64,000 nt of DNA. It comes from Zygnema cylindricum (Eukaryota > Streptophyta > Zygnematophyceae > Zygnematales > Zygnemataceae). This document shows positions 42,174-54,750 of this stretch, piece by piece; position 1 is the stretch's first letter; each line of letters starts with the position of its first letter. The stretch is from contig JBBHKE010002329.1 of NCBI GenBank assembly GCA_037447655.1, positions 64,001 through 128,000 of the forward strand, read 5' to 3'. A program made the translations under genes and the position numbers. Below the pieces are notes generated by a model, which had not been told where the DNA came from, searched no databases, and saw nothing but the letters and a program-made list of their open reading frames with translations.

Positions 42174-45100
42174 ATGGCTACAACTTCTCTCTGCTGCTAT
42201 TCTGCAAATCAGGCTGTCACACGTGGCAGTCTTCGTGAAGTCTCTACTGGTTCACTAAGTTCGAGCAGTGGAAGTCTTGCTGGTCAGAAACTTGTTTGTC
42301 CTGTTGCAAAGAAGTCGGAAGGATGTTTGCAAAGACGTGCGGCAGTTGTTTCTGCATCCTTGGAACGCATTCCAAAGCAATTCCGGTCCGCGAATTTGAA
42401 GGAAGGATGTAAGAAGTTTCATCATATGGCTGTCTAACGCTCTGGTTTTGACACATGCGAAGAATCAGCCTGATGTATATTAGTTTTTATGTGTTGCTCG
42501 TTATTCCTGTGTGTATGCGGTTCACATCGTGAAGAATGGAAGTCAACACAGCGTATAGACCAACATACTGTTATGCAAATCATTGCTGGCTGAGGAGATT
42601 TCAGTCTGTCAACCTTCTAGTGCTAGTATTTGTTACACTGAATTTCTATTGTATGAGACTTAATTGTCTGCTTTCGCAGCTGTTTCTTTTCGTTCACTTC
42701 TCTTTTTGACTTATTCATTGAGAGGAAACAGAGACAATTTAGTGCTTAGCGGGTTTTCTAATAGTGCATGTAGTAATTTTAGGATATCTTCCATGTAAAG
42801 TTGAAGTCTCATTTTCAGATACACAATGTTGTAAGGAACATGTGGTGGGATGTCAGAGTTGTGGAAGACATTTGGCTTCAAATGTTTTGCCGATTATGGA
42901 AAGGAACTAAATGACTGGTTATTAAGGGAGTCTGTTTGTACCGGAGTTGGGGCAAAGGAATGTATGTTGGAAGGCCTGAATATGGGAGAGATGGTTCAGT
43001 GTCTGGACTATTTCTTGCCTTCGAGGTTGATGGATTTTGCTGCTGTGGATTACTACTTTGAAACCCTAAAGATCTTAACATTGACAGTCACACCGTATCA
43101 TAGTCTCATACAAGCAATTATATACGGCCAGAAAGGTTCAGGTTTAGAGGTGTACTCTTTTGCCGTACCCAGTAGCTTTAGAGGTCACATAATTTTTGAC
43201 TGACAAAAGAGTAGGCATCAGAACCAGAAGTATTGTACGAGTGAGTCTTTAACTATGTTTAATACTTTTTGAGGGTTGAGTGTTATTCCTTCCAAAGATC
43301 AACTGGTACTTTTATCACTGTTAGGAATGTCTGTTTCTGCTACATGCCCTCTCAAGAATAACGCCTGAGGATGCAGCTGTGAAAGGTTTCCTCCGGACAA
43401 ATAATTTTTATTACAATTCCTACTATGCAGTGAATCTCTTTTAGTGTCAAAAAATCTAGCGTAAGGTTTTTTTCCTGTTATTAATTTTATTTCAGGTCCA
43501 AGAGATTGGACGATTTTCAACAAATTAGCGTCAAGAAAAAGACAATTCGTATTATTAAAGCTATCTTATGTTCAGGGGGCAGAAAAAGCGGGTACTGAAT
43601 TAGTGTTGGTAGTGATTCATGGTGTGGTCTCATACTGGGATCTGTGGTGCATGTATGAACAGTGTCAGAAAATTTTAAGACTGTGCCCCAGTCACTCTAT
43701 GGGCTGAACCCAAGGCAGTTGGACATGTTCATGACTGGGGAGAACTCATTTACACGGCAAGCAGAGAAAACCAGTCCAGTAAGTGTTGTTTGCCATTCCA
43801 CTTTTACATTTCTTTGGCGTTGTGCCCCCTTGGAGGGCAATTTTTTGAGAGGATAGCGAGGAAGCAAGGTGTGCTTTTGTTTTGTTTCATTGTTAGACTA
43901 CCACATCGAGCAGCATGTGGAAGTGGGCGGTTGTATTTTTTCATTTTTAAAGGCATGGTCAAGTTAAGTGAAAATTTTTGTACTGTAAAAGTCACGGGAG
44001 GCAGCCAATATCCTTGAAGATCGCCTGTAGTGACTGGCTTGAACCCTGAGGTTCGCTGATAAACAATTCCTTTGTGCTACTACTGAAACAGTGAACAATG
44101 ACAGAGATTGTAAGCCTGAAGGTTTGAAATTACTCATTGTGATGGTCAGCTTGTCGATTCCATTTTTTCCCACAATATCTGATGCCATTTGCGTTTCTTC
44201 GTTTTATCATTTGGTTCTGCTGTTTCTGAACAGACGAGCATCACCTCTGCAAGGTACTACAAGGAGGGCACTGGAATGTGGAGTATGGATGGAGTAGAGG
44301 GAGGGCCATCACGGATAAGTATGAGTGCCAGTATGTACAGAGGAGGAGGGAACTTCACCGGCAGGCCCAAGCAAGCTCCTCCCGATCTGCCTTCACTACT
44401 TTTGGATGCACGAATCTGTTATCTTGGGATGCCTGTAAGTTGCAAAATGAATTAGTCACCGTAGTCCATACCATAGTAGTATATGTTCTTTTTGAGCAAT
44501 AGGAGATGAACTTTTCAACTTGTCAATAAGCGTCAATGTTGAGAGACTCTTGCTTTTTTTTTTTTTGCACTTGCAGGTTTGCTGGGGGTTTCTGATAGAT
44601 GTGTGCCTTACTGGGCAATCAGTATTAGAACTGGATAGGACTTTAGGGTTTTTTCTGGCCTTAATAGTCCTCACATGTGGAATATTCTATGCCATGCAAT
44701 ACCAGCTGGAATTTTGGCCAATCATGCAAGAGTTCACTATGGACTCTTGTCTTGTTATTAACCACTGTATATATACTCCAAAATCTCGTCCTCACTCAGT
44801 ACTTTGCGGTTTTTGTGAAGTTGGAAATCATTCCTTCGACATACGGAAGAAATCCATATGCTTCCTTTGAAGTATTTTTTGCTGACAATCAAAATGCGGT
44901 TTTGTTTTTCTTCAGATTGTGCCAGCTGTCACAGAGCTTGTGGTTGCCGAGTTGCTATGGCTGGACTTTGACGATTCACAGAAGCCCATCTACCTCTACA
45001 TTAACTCTCCAGGAACACAGGTGAGTTGTAGAAACATGTAATAAAATTTCCAAAAACATGTAACAGAAGTTTTCAAGACAGGTAAGTGTGTGAGTGAACA

Positions 45101-47704
45101 TTCACCGCAAATCGTTCTTTTATTGCTACCCTGTCCTTACGTACTGGCAATCTGCAGGTAGAAATGCTTCCAGTAAGCAACAGCTGTAATATAATAAGTG
45201 GCAGCTTCAGCGTAACGTAGTCGAATGCTTGGAAACATGCAATTGATTGACTCTGCGGAAACTTTTCCCTGTATGGAAATGGCAATTTTTGTGTTCTAAT
45301 TGTGTTGCTTCCCACTGTATGTATTGTTGCCTGTCATCGAAAACAGTTTTGGTGAGATTGAGAACCTGTTTTTCTTAGGCACTCGTTTGTATGTACAAGT
45401 ATACACAAATAGTGTGTTTGATACAAAAACTTTCCCTGTTGTCATCCACTTTTGTCTTTGCAGAATCCCAAGAAGGAGAGTATTGGATTTGAAACAGAGG
45501 CTTATGCCATCGCAGACACCATGAATGTAAGTGTCAACTGATAGATGGGTGGGACCATATCAGGGTTTTTGTGAGCTAGGATACACTTTGAAAGGCACCA
45601 CAAACTTCTACTTTTGACAGTGGGGACTGTGTGGTTTTGCAGTATGTCAGGGCGGATGTGGTTTTTGTGAGCCGCTACACAGTTTGCCATATGTACTTTT
45701 ATTTTTAATAATGGGAATGTGTGGTTTGGTTGTTTGCCTGTTTGTACTACTTTGAAAGTTGTATTTTTTTTTAACAGTGAGAAGTTTCTGATTTTGCAGT
45801 ATGTAAAGGCGAAGGTATATACCATCAACTGTGGTCAGGCTCTTGGGCAGGCAGCCATGTTGCTTGGAATTGGAGACAAGGGTCATCGTGCAGTACAGCC
45901 GAATGCAGTGAGTAAGTGCTTTTTTTTTCTACCTCCCTGCCGCAAACCTATTTGATGTAATAGAGAACTCTATACGGAAAGTTTAGTCGTTTTCGTCTTT
46001 GCAAAACAACTGTTTGGATGTGTGTCTTTTTGTCTTGCTTTGCTTTTGTTTGGAGAGGATAAGGAATATTGTTTCATGTCTGAGGGTTTGTTTTGTTACG
46101 ATTAACGGTGTTTGCCTGTTAGTTGTTTTTTTTTTCACGTAGTAGAATGTAATGTTTATTTATTTTTGCATTTGGTTTTGCAGCCAAGATCTATGCTCCT
46201 AAGGTAAACCAGTCTGGAGGATCTGCAACTGACATGTGGATCAAGGTGAGTCGTGAGGGGAAACAGTACCGCGATCGTTTATGTGCTGAAATTCAATATT
46301 TGAAACTAAGTATTTGAGTTTCAACAAGACTTGCAGTTTCTTACGCCATCCGACGATTGCTGTCATTTTCTAGCTCTAATGAATTGGATTTGCGAACATC
46401 ATGATAGTAAAAAGCCTAACATCTTGGAATATCCTTAACCAAACATGAGATTGCTGAAATGCTCTTCGTTTGGGATTATGGATTATAGAAACACCATGCT
46501 GGAATTCTGAAAGAATTTGGTTGGTCCTAAAATATCTCTGTTGCTTTCGGTTAGTTCTTGTATCCCGGAGTCTTGTCTGTAAAAATAATGCCACAATTCG
46601 ATTGCGACTTATCTGAAAATTTCAACTGTTTTTACTAACTTTCTCCTCTCCACTCCCTCCCTTCTGCAGGCCAAGGAGTTGGATGCGAACACTGATTATT
46701 ACATTGAGTTACTTGCCAAGGGTACCGGTAAAAGCAAGGAGGAAATAGCTAAAGATATTGAGAGGCCTAAGTACTTCCGGGGCCAGGAGACAATTGACTA
46801 CGGTTTGGCCGACAAGATTATCGAAAGCAGAGGAGTGGCTATGGAAAAGAAGGTGGGCATGGGTGGATGTCTGTCATTTTTCTTGTTTGTCATATTCATT
46901 GTTTGCCGGTTTTCATGGTGTAGATCACAGTTATATTGGAATCATATTGAAGGCTGTTATTCATTGTAGTTAGTATCTTTGTGAAGGAAATGTACGTTGT
47001 TCAAATGAGTCGTGACTCTGTCCCATGTTAAAGTTTAAATTCTTATATGGAATGTATGGAACAAAAAGGGCTCTTCAATAGGGTAATTACATATAATCGT
47101 TTACTGGCATTACTGGCCAGTAATCACAGTAATCATACAGAAAACTGTGCAATTTGTAACACTGCGATTACTGGCCAGTAACCTAAGTAGTTCCGTATGT
47201 GTAATTACCCAAAAAAGTTTAAGCATTTCTGTGACATCCGAAGTTTCTTGGACGGCTTTTTGTACCAGAACGGTTTTTAGTTTGTCCACACAGAAATAGA
47301 TTCAGAAGTTTTTTTTGTTTTTTTTTTTTAATGAGCTACTGAACATACAATTGTAATACTATTGAAATTCAGCGGCTGTTATGGACCAACACTACTCTTA
47401 TCTGAATCATAGAAGGTCGACTTGTACTGAACTGTAATCCTACTCTTGTACTCGTCCTCTAAAAAACCACCTCCTCCACCTCCTCGTCTCTTTTGTTTCC
47501 CTTTGTTTCCGTGATTTCTTTGAAGTGTGTTGGAGACTCTGAGAAATTACTATGCTTTACGACTCTTGTGGCTTACACAATTATGATTTTGTGCGTTTTT
47601 ACGTGGTTTGGTTTCAGAATTACGATGATATTTTGGCCCAATCGAAGGCCGTCCGAGCCCAGTATTCACGCCCCAGTGCTGCCGCTGCTGGAGCCGGGCG
47701 TTAA
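42174..47704 (+). CDS. CLPR1: plastid Clp protease subunit ClpR1, non-proteolytic
   Basis: Nine exons join with every phase agreeing: 42174-42408, 43663-43778, 44234-44434, 44916-45020, 45464-45526, 45800-45911, 46184-46245, 46670-46852, 47618-47704, giving 387 aa. The N-terminus is transit-peptide-like (MATTSLCCYSANQAVTRGSL). The rest tracks land-plant ClpR1: ERIPKQFRSANLKEG, SLYGLNPRQLDMFMTGENSF, APPDLPSLLLDARICYLGMP, PIYLYINSPGTQ, TEAYAIADTMN, INCGQALGQAAMLL, MWIKAKELDANTDYYIELLA and KGTGKSKEEIA. Active ClpP has a serine in GxAxSxGA; here Gly256 stands there, and the catalytic His region reads KIYAPK, so this is an R-type subunit. It assembles with ClpP1 and ClpR2-4 in a heptameric ring of the stromal Clp core that degrades plastid proteins. 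All introns are GT-AG; intron 1 (1.25 kb) contains a MITE. Confidence 0.96.
42409..43662. other. CLPR1 intron 1 with an open stretch of 117 codons
   Basis: Donor GGAT|GTAAGA and acceptor TATGAACAG. A 117-codon frame at 42850-43203 lies inside but matches nothing I know and has no splice or start context. I treat it as chance. The MITE at 43428-43624 ends 38 bp before the acceptor. Confidence 0.6.
43428..43624. mobile_element. degraded TA-MITE in CLPR1 intron 1
   Basis: CAGTGAATCTCTTTTAGTGT at the left and TTGGTAGTGATTCATGGTG at the right are worn forms of the family termini. The size, about 197 bp, fits the short class. It sits just upstream of the exon 2 acceptor. Confidence 0.6.
45575..45799 (+). 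repeat. degenerate tandem repeat with decoy acceptors before CLPR1 exon 6
   Basis: The real junction GATTTTGCAG-TATGTAAAGG at 45799/45800 has a look-alike, GGTTTTGCAG-TATGTCAGGG, near 45643. Both are preceded by TTTGAAAG, a T-run and ACAGTG. A third, poorer copy lies near 45690-45740. The unit is about 75 bp. Confidence 0.7.
47078..47207. mobile_element. small TIR element (GGGTAATTAC family) in CLPR1 intron 8
   Basis: GGGTAATTAC and GTAATTACCC are perfect inverted ends. ATTACTGGCCAGTAATC-like palindromes fill the 130-bp interior. It is related to 33184-33331. Confidence 0.8.
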
Positions 47705-49396
47705 GATGTAAAAAAGGTCTTGAAAGGCTTCCAGAATATGTTACAAGAGGAGAAACATATTAAGGAGAAATATATTTTGGTGAAAACATATTGTTTCTCG
47801 GATTCCGAAGGACTGTCACTGGGAACACTGACAAAGGAAATAACAGGGAGATAAGATAAAATCTTTGTTTCAATTTCAGTTTCAGTTTTCGGTTGGTTGG
47901 AGTTTAGGGGCAATTCTGCAAGTGAAAAAATGGTGGAAGTCGCAGTATTGGAGAATTGCTTGAGACTGGAGATAAAGAATAGTAGGGTTCTTAAAGTTTA
48001 TTGATTGGACGCACTTGTCTGTAGAGAGTTTTAAGTCTTTGGGGATTGTCGTTGATGGGAAGGAGGTGAGGGGAAGGAATCTCCCATTGAAGGAAACCCT
48101 TAATGGTGTATTTAGTATTGGGATGATGCTCTACAGTATATGATGCTCTTATGTGACCCGGGTGACCACTGGTTTCTCGTACGTCCTTGCGATAATGTAC
48201 ATATACTTTTGTCTTACAAAGTGGCCTGTTATAAGGTCTTGGCGGACATCAGTTTGGGTCAACATTCTTCAGGAGCTTCGTGTGTCTTTATAGTTATATG
48301 AAACCTCCTCTGTTTTCCCTCTTTTTTTTTTCTTAATTTCAATGTGATAAGTATATGTGGGGAATTCGTGGGATAATGTTTTCTCGTTTTTGGCTGTGTT
48401 TTGCTTGAGGTTTTGATGGATAAGCAGATGGCTTAACATTGAGCTCAGTTTGTTTGTTTAAAGTTAGACAAGGTTTTCCTTTGTCTTTGTGATTTTTGTT
48501 GACGTCTTCATGACTATGTGGAACAACACAAACACACTGTTTTTGTTTGATAGAAGGCTTAAAGGCATTACTCACGAAGGGTACACCATCTGGGTAAGTC
48601 CATGGGAATCAAAAGGGGAAAACTATATCTGGAGGGGAGCAAACGAAAAAAATACGCAACGAACGCACAAAAAAGAGAAGCAAAAAACACACGAAAAAAG
48701 GACAGGAGAATTTCAAGGAAGAAGCTTGTATGAATTCTTTAATTGTAAAATAAAACTTCGAAAAAGTACACTATAACCTTAGTAGTATTGAAAGAGTGGT
48801 CTCCTGGCCTTGATTGTATAACAACCCTGTCTGTCAAAACTTATAAGAAGTTTCACACGCATCTGTTGACGAGGTTAGTGGCATCCATAAGTGATTATCC
48901 ACCGCTGTCTTCTTCAAGCAAGGCCGAAGTCCTAAGCTCATTGAGGAGTCTAGAAGATGCATTGGAGTTAGGAAGCCGAGAGGAGAGGTGAACAAGCCCT
49001 CGAGCTTCAATTGTGCCAAGCGCAACCTCATATGAAACTGGCAAATGACACATCCAAGATTTGAAAGATCTCCGAAGTGAAAAACATGACATTGCCAGCC
49101 GGGTGTTCATGCATTAAGCCCTCTTCTTTAGAGACACTGCATCTGAGCCTATTGCCAGTATGCAATGCTATGCCGTGAGGTCCTGCATGGTGTCACATGG
49201 GATATTTTGTAGGGTGCCACCCAAACGGTTCTAGAATCTTAAAAATTCCTGGGGAGCTCTTGCATGGCGAATGTGCTCCACATATTTTGGCAAATGTGTA
49301 CCGAAGAAGGACAAGCCGAAAGGTCTCAGACCTTTGTCAACAGCATGAATCGTGGTGCAAAGTTGACCAACAATGAGGGGGCACATATATTAACTA
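47705..49396. other. 3' flank of CLPR1 and spacer, no gene seen
   Basis: Short frames only. A 95-codon frame at 48489 has an ordinary start and a lysine-rich end but no recognisable domain. I make no call. Confidence 0.5.
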
Positions 49397-49941
49397 CACC
49401 GCTAATCGTAATTAGAGTTATGAACGCTGATTCAGTCGCCCTAAATTTCGACTCTATCACGTTAAATAGAGTACATAATTCTAAATTATTCTTTATACTA
49501 TTTAAGGTACGGTTTGATTAGCGTTAATAAATTTAGTATATGTTCGTTTTAAATAGTGTGGAGTACGGACGGCGTCTGACCGTGCAAAATTGTACTTTAT
49601 TAACTAAAATAGTACTTTATTAACTAAAAAAGTACAAAAACTGATTTAATACAGACTGTTATCATGTAATTGTGTTATCATGTAACAGTGTTTTCACAAA
49701 CCGTGTAGTGCAAACGTCACAATGACGTGAAATTGTACGTTTTGTCAAATTCTGTACTTGTACCTAATTTACAGTAAAGATATTCAGCGCGGATAATTAT
49801 TACGGGAAGAAACCCAAATTAGAGTCATTGAGAAATTAGAGTAAATTTTTTTTTGGATTACCCAGATTAGAATTAATAACTCTGTTTTTTTTTCATTTTT
49901 TTACTCTAATTATTTCTTTACTCTAGTTACGATTCACGGTG
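49397..49941. mobile_element. TA-flanked MITE, 545-bp member
   Basis: The ends CACCGCTAATCGTAATTAGA and TCTAGTTACGATTCACGGTG are flanked by TA. The interior has AAATAGTGTGGAGTACGGAC and AAAGTACAAAAACTG, shared with other long members. Confidence 0.85.
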
Positions 49942-52054
49942 TAGTGGACCAAAGTGCTTAGACGTTGGAAACGAGGCGAAATGCAAATTCCGTATCTTGG
50001 GCCATTCAATTGATTGGGGTGGCCACCAAAATAACCACCTTGGACCATTGGGAGAAAGGACCTCGTTACCTTACCTAATGAACATAATCTTTTATACAGT
50101 AAGTGGTCACCTGACGAATGCTTCGGATGAAGGTCAGGAATAATTCTTAGCGTACATTCCAACACCTTGCAATTGTAAAGGTTGCATTATGAGCTCACAA
50201 ATGCGTGTCTCACGGGTCAACGGTCGAGGGGGTAACCTCGTTCAAACCGTGGGTGACCAAATGCCTCAAAGGTATTCCAAGTTTGCTTGTATACCGAAGA
50301 ATCACCACCTCCTCAATGAGCCACACAAATTGACGAGAAGATATATAGTCATGGAACGCCTCTCAAAGTTGTGGAAACATTGATCTAGATACTAAACAGT
50401 TTAAAACTCACCCTATAGCGATGAGGTGGGCACCCTTATAATGCTCCGAGATAGAAACAAGACGTACGGCTTGAAGTGGTGTTACAATGGTAGGTACCTT
50501 TTCCAGAGCAACAACTATTAAAGGCCTAAGCTAAAGTATGATGAAGATATCATACCATGGTGTAAGATTTTATTTATCGTTCTTACGAGTTCCGAGTGGA
50601 AAGTGGAGGGGAATGGACAAGACTTTGAATAAAGGTTTCCTTAACCAAATGGAAGGATCCGAAAGGGTCATGGGGTTAAATAAAAGGGCAAAAATTCTTT
50701 TGGTGCAATAGAGGGAAATGGTCTTTAGTGATTCAATTGTCCCTCTTGTTGTCGGTGATGCATTGAAAAGCCAAAAAAAAAAACATTTTGAAAAGCCAAA
50801 ATGGTTCAATTGCACAAGTGAGTTTGCCACGTTGTCTGATAGGGTGAGCAACACGGCACAAACTAGTCATAGAGGCCGTAATTGGTGCTCGACGACGTGG
50901 AGAGAAACAGAAGGGGAAATCACCCAAACTAAATGCTTCTATTGTAGTGACTCCCATTTCCCATGTGGGCACCGTTGGAGTATCAACCTAGGCTCACATG
51001 TTTCCCTACCATTGTTGCGGTGCGGTATTCTCCTAACCTAAAGTTGAAACTGAAACAAATGGTTTATGTGTTTTCCGCTATGAAAAATTCATGGGGGAAA
51101 CATTGTGTTTTGAATAGCTTCACAAAGATGTGTGGATGCGTGAATAGATTGGTGGTTTCTAGTGACGCTCCTAAGACATTAATGTATTCGAGCAAATTTG
51201 GCCTCGTCGCTAAAGGGTCATTATTGGCATACATGTCAAGCATAGTTTGTGTTAATTAGGCATTGATCCATTTCATTACTTTAAGTTATTTTTATTTTGT
51301 AAATATTATGAAACCCCCTAATTGGCACAGACAAATGTATGATTTTGAATAGAATTTGCTCCTCGCGTGTGATATCTACGAGAATTACGCTTGTGATGTA
51401 CCATATGAAGATAGTTTTTGTGCTACATTCCATCTCAACATCTTAGTATACCGATGTTTTTTTTCAATATACATTGCATCTCTCTTTGTTCTTTGGAACT
51501 GGGTATTATTAGCAATGTGCATAAGAATACCATTCCACGTATTTTGTTACCGCATCTATTCATTATGACACCACACTAGAGAAAAGATTTAATTGCATTA
51601 CTTGCGAAGGGTAAATTATCAAAATACAAAGCATGGCTGAATGGAAAACTTTTAGACGACCATTAACTGTTAGAGATCAACAAGTCTACGGACTAGAAAC
51701 ATGGCAGAAGGTAACAAAACAACGAAAAAGCCGACACAAAATTAAAGAAAAATAGTATGACTTTGCACGGAATCGCGAACTTAATTGTATTGCCTGTATG
51801 ATAAACGTCAGCTCGATCCGAAAGTCGTATTGTAATTTTGAAGCCATAAATTCACGGTACGACACTCCTGCAATGAACAGTGAAGTACGTATGGCAGTAA
51901 TGATGTTGACGAGTATTCAATCCAGTTTGAATGCTTTCAAGTGTCCACCATTTGAGCAGAATCGCGGGCCCTTATTAGTCGAAGATGCGGCAGGCAACAC
52001 GGCTTGCCGCGGGAATGCCGTAAAGTACAAATGGTACAACTTTGTACCACTTTC
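49942..52054. other. unassigned region, probably decayed repeat
   Basis: There are many short frames on both strands and no recognised domain. The word composition, with several CACC/GGTG and CATGG runs, is less AT-rich than the introns. An old transposon is possible, but I could not match a transposase motif on either strand. Confidence 0.4.
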
Positions 52055-52057
52055 TTA

Positions 52058-53028
52058 GGGCGTGTTCCCATGTAACCGAAACTTTGAAACGTTACTTTGG
52101 ATTTTAGCGCAGATTTTACGGTGTACTTTTCAAAGTGTTCATATGGCAATCATTACTTGCGCCTTCATTACTTCAAATATGTGACAATTGTAGACGTCTA
52201 CAAAATGTGCGACAGCCTACGATAATACGAAACAAAATATAGACGGCTACGAAACTTCCTAAAATCAGTGACGTCTACAAAAACGGCGACGGTTGTAGAT
52301 GTCGAGGTTTTTGTGACATTGTAGATGTTTAGGGTTTTGTGACATTGCGAAGTCATGCTACCTTGCAAGTCATGCTACCTTATGACGTCATCAACACGTA
52401 AACTTTCCGCCATGGCTTCCCGGTTTCTTTTTCTTACCATTTATCCTTCGATATGCCATCAAAATGAGACAAACAATATATAAAAAAAGAAAAAAATATT
52501 TCTTTCATTCGATACTATTATTGCTGCATTTCATTTAGAGATGAGAGAAAGAGGAGCGGTCGAATGAAAAAGATGGGGAGAGACGAGGCCGTTGTAAATT
52601 TTTGCAAAGAATCCATGAATGAAAGTGGAGGTCCGAGATACAAACGAGTTTTTTTCCGTACATGCTTGTCATTTTTGTACGTACTTGCGCGTGACGAGCA
52701 TGTAAAAAAATAGCGTGTACTCTCCCTCGTTCAAAAAATTTCGAAGATGTTTCACGCGTGCAATACCTGCTCTCTATTCGTCGATAGGGTGGTTTTTGGT
52801 TAAAATCAGTTCGCGATTTGATTCCATTACAAGTGTGAAGATGAGCTGGAAGTGGGTCGCGATGATAATAACGCCAAATTGCCGCATCTTCCAAGTTCCA
52901 AGATGACGCAAAATGTACTTGTGTTTTTTTGCCCATTTTTCGTTTGGCGTAATATTTTCTCGGTGGAAGTCCCATTTTCTGTGAAAACGACGGAAAAAAC
53001 CCTTACTTGAACACATGGGAACACGCCC
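52058..53028. mobile_element. non-autonomous PIF/Harbinger-type element, 971 bp
   Basis: GGGCGTGTTCCCATGT at the left and ACATGGGAACACGCCC at the right are perfect inverted repeats, flanked by the 3-bp duplication TTA (52055-52057, 53029-53031). G-rich ends and a TTA/TAA duplication are typical of PIF/Harbinger. No transposase frame. An interior relative lies at 40240-40725. Confidence 0.85.
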
Positions 53029-53031
53029 TTA

Positions 53032-54571
53032 TTAACTCTAACAAAATAGCAATGATGCGCAGAGTACCTGTGACGTAAGCAAGTTGAAGGTCACGCGAAA
53101 ACATTTTGCCGTGATCGAAATCGAATCTCTCCTTGATCACTCGTCGTCACTACACAAAGATTCATTTTTCGTACTCATTATCTGGCATATCCGTACAGTA
53201 TCGTACACCTATCATTGACGGAATGTACGAAATGGAAGCGGTAACATCGGGCCAGGTCTACAACGCCCGAAATGGAAAGGTCAATCTCCTGAGAAATGTG
53301 GCAGAAGGTTCATCTGCCACGTTTCTGGAATCGGGAAAAGTTAAAAAACTTGCTATCCGCCAGCTGTATTTCGTACTTTCATACGGTATTTTCGTACTTT
53401 CATACGGTTTTTTGTACTTTCACAGGCTGGCTGAAAGCTCGACGAACATTTGTAGTCGGAATGGGACTTGCGACTTGTCAGAAGGCGACTCGCAGAATCG
53501 ACAAAAAAAGTGCAAAAGTAGACCTACCTAATTGCTTCATGACTTCATGTTTGGTAAAAGATTTGTCTATTCATGATTTAGCGTGGATTATTTTATTAAT
53601 AAAATACGAAGATAAACCAGCTGAATAGCTGACACACGGGAATGAGAAATGAAAAGCAAAAACTAAACTGTAAAACCGAAGGCGGTTGTAAACAGACAAA
53701 AAATATATTCCGTACCAATCATATTATTGCCACGTCCCATGGACCACGGAAGCAGCTTGCTGTACGGAAGCATCTGCATTTAAGGAGAATTTTTTTTAGC
53801 GGCATCTTCGCCTGGAATTTTTGTCGTGTAGCTAGGGGTCTCGTCCTTCGGTTCTACTGCTGGTCTGCGACTCCTATCACTGTTCGAATACTTCCACCTT
53901 TGTCCGTACATACTAGTCGATGGTCCTGTACGGTACTGTACCGTGTCGTATTAGAAATGGAATCGTTTCTCCGAGCCATGTGCGCCTTATCTGGTGCGAC
54001 ACGACTCGCATCATGACCGTATTTCATTATTCGGACATGCAGATTGTAAAACTCGGAATGTAGACGTCACATCAGTATGGTACTGTACTATTTTGGGCGT
54101 GGAGGCTACGTGTCCATTTTTGAAAGGTTCCAAAAGGGTGACGAAGCGCCAAACTGCCGTGGATTAAAAGTACGTATTATGTTTACCAGATTTGGCATTT
54201 TCTGCAGCCAGACAATCAGATACGCGCGGTCGGTGACATAATGGTTTCGTCGTTTGCGTCCTTTTCCCGCATTCCCGCGCGCGTCAGGTCAACCCGTCGG
54301 CGGCCGACAAGTGGCAGTCACGCCGTGCGACGTTAACTCTACAGATTCTCGTCCGTACCATTCTGTACTTTCCGTCCTGCAGTCAAAATGTTCCTGCGAC
54401 TTACAACCGGCGTCCTTCACCTATTCGTTTGTTATATATTTTTATGTTTTTTTTCCATTTTCGAGTTTTTCTTTCCGACGGTCGTCACTCCGAACAGTTT
54501 AAAATGAGCAGAAAAAAGCTTACCCTAAAAGCGTAACGCTCTCTCTCCCTCCTCCCCCCCTCCCCGCAAAG
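53032..54571. other. spacer or upstream intron, no gene called
   Basis: It contains the perfect hairpin GTGGCAGA-AGGTTCA-TCTGCCAC at 53298-53320 and a 21-bp repeat of TTCGTACTTTCATACGGT words at 53371-53425. Frames of 110-132 codons at 53133-53628 match no family. A pyrimidine tract at 54541-54565 leads into the exon at 54572. Confidence 0.45.
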
Positions 54572-54750
54572 TCACATGGCCGATTTGGCCGAAAAGGGCC
54601 TCTTCCCTCTCGACGCCGCCACGCGCCAGGCTCTCAAGGCGGACGCGGACGACTTGTACGGACATGAAGACGCCGGTGACGTCAGCCGTGACGTCAGCAC
54701 TGACGTCAGCGAGGCGGAACGGCTGAAGGCGCCGCAGCATCTGGGGAGAG
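54572..54750 (+). CDS. exon of an unidentified GC-rich gene
   Basis: The exon is bounded by a CTCTCCCTCC tract with AAAG and by a strong donor GAGAG|GTGAGC. It encodes MADLAEKGLFPLDAATRQAL, then KADADDLYGHEDAGDVSRDV and SEAERLKAPQHLGR, ending with one leftover base. The codons are GC-rich and the residues acidic, which looks like real protein. GACGTCAGC occurs three times and gives the repeat DVS. The ATG at 54576 could be a start or internal. I do not recognise the protein. Confidence 0.5.

Noticed and set aside
42850-43203. 117-codon frame in CLPR1 intron 1
   Set aside because: It lies wholly inside an intron, has no recognisable motif and is skipped by an exon join that gives a full-length ClpR1.
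48489-51260. A second MULE/OTU remnant on either strand
   Set aside because: I looked for the transposase core, SWIM finger and OTU motifs and found none that held up; only vague likenesses remain.
53133-53628. Two overlapping frames of 110-132 codons
   Set aside because: No domain, odd composition, and internal 21-bp repeats; not supported as genes.
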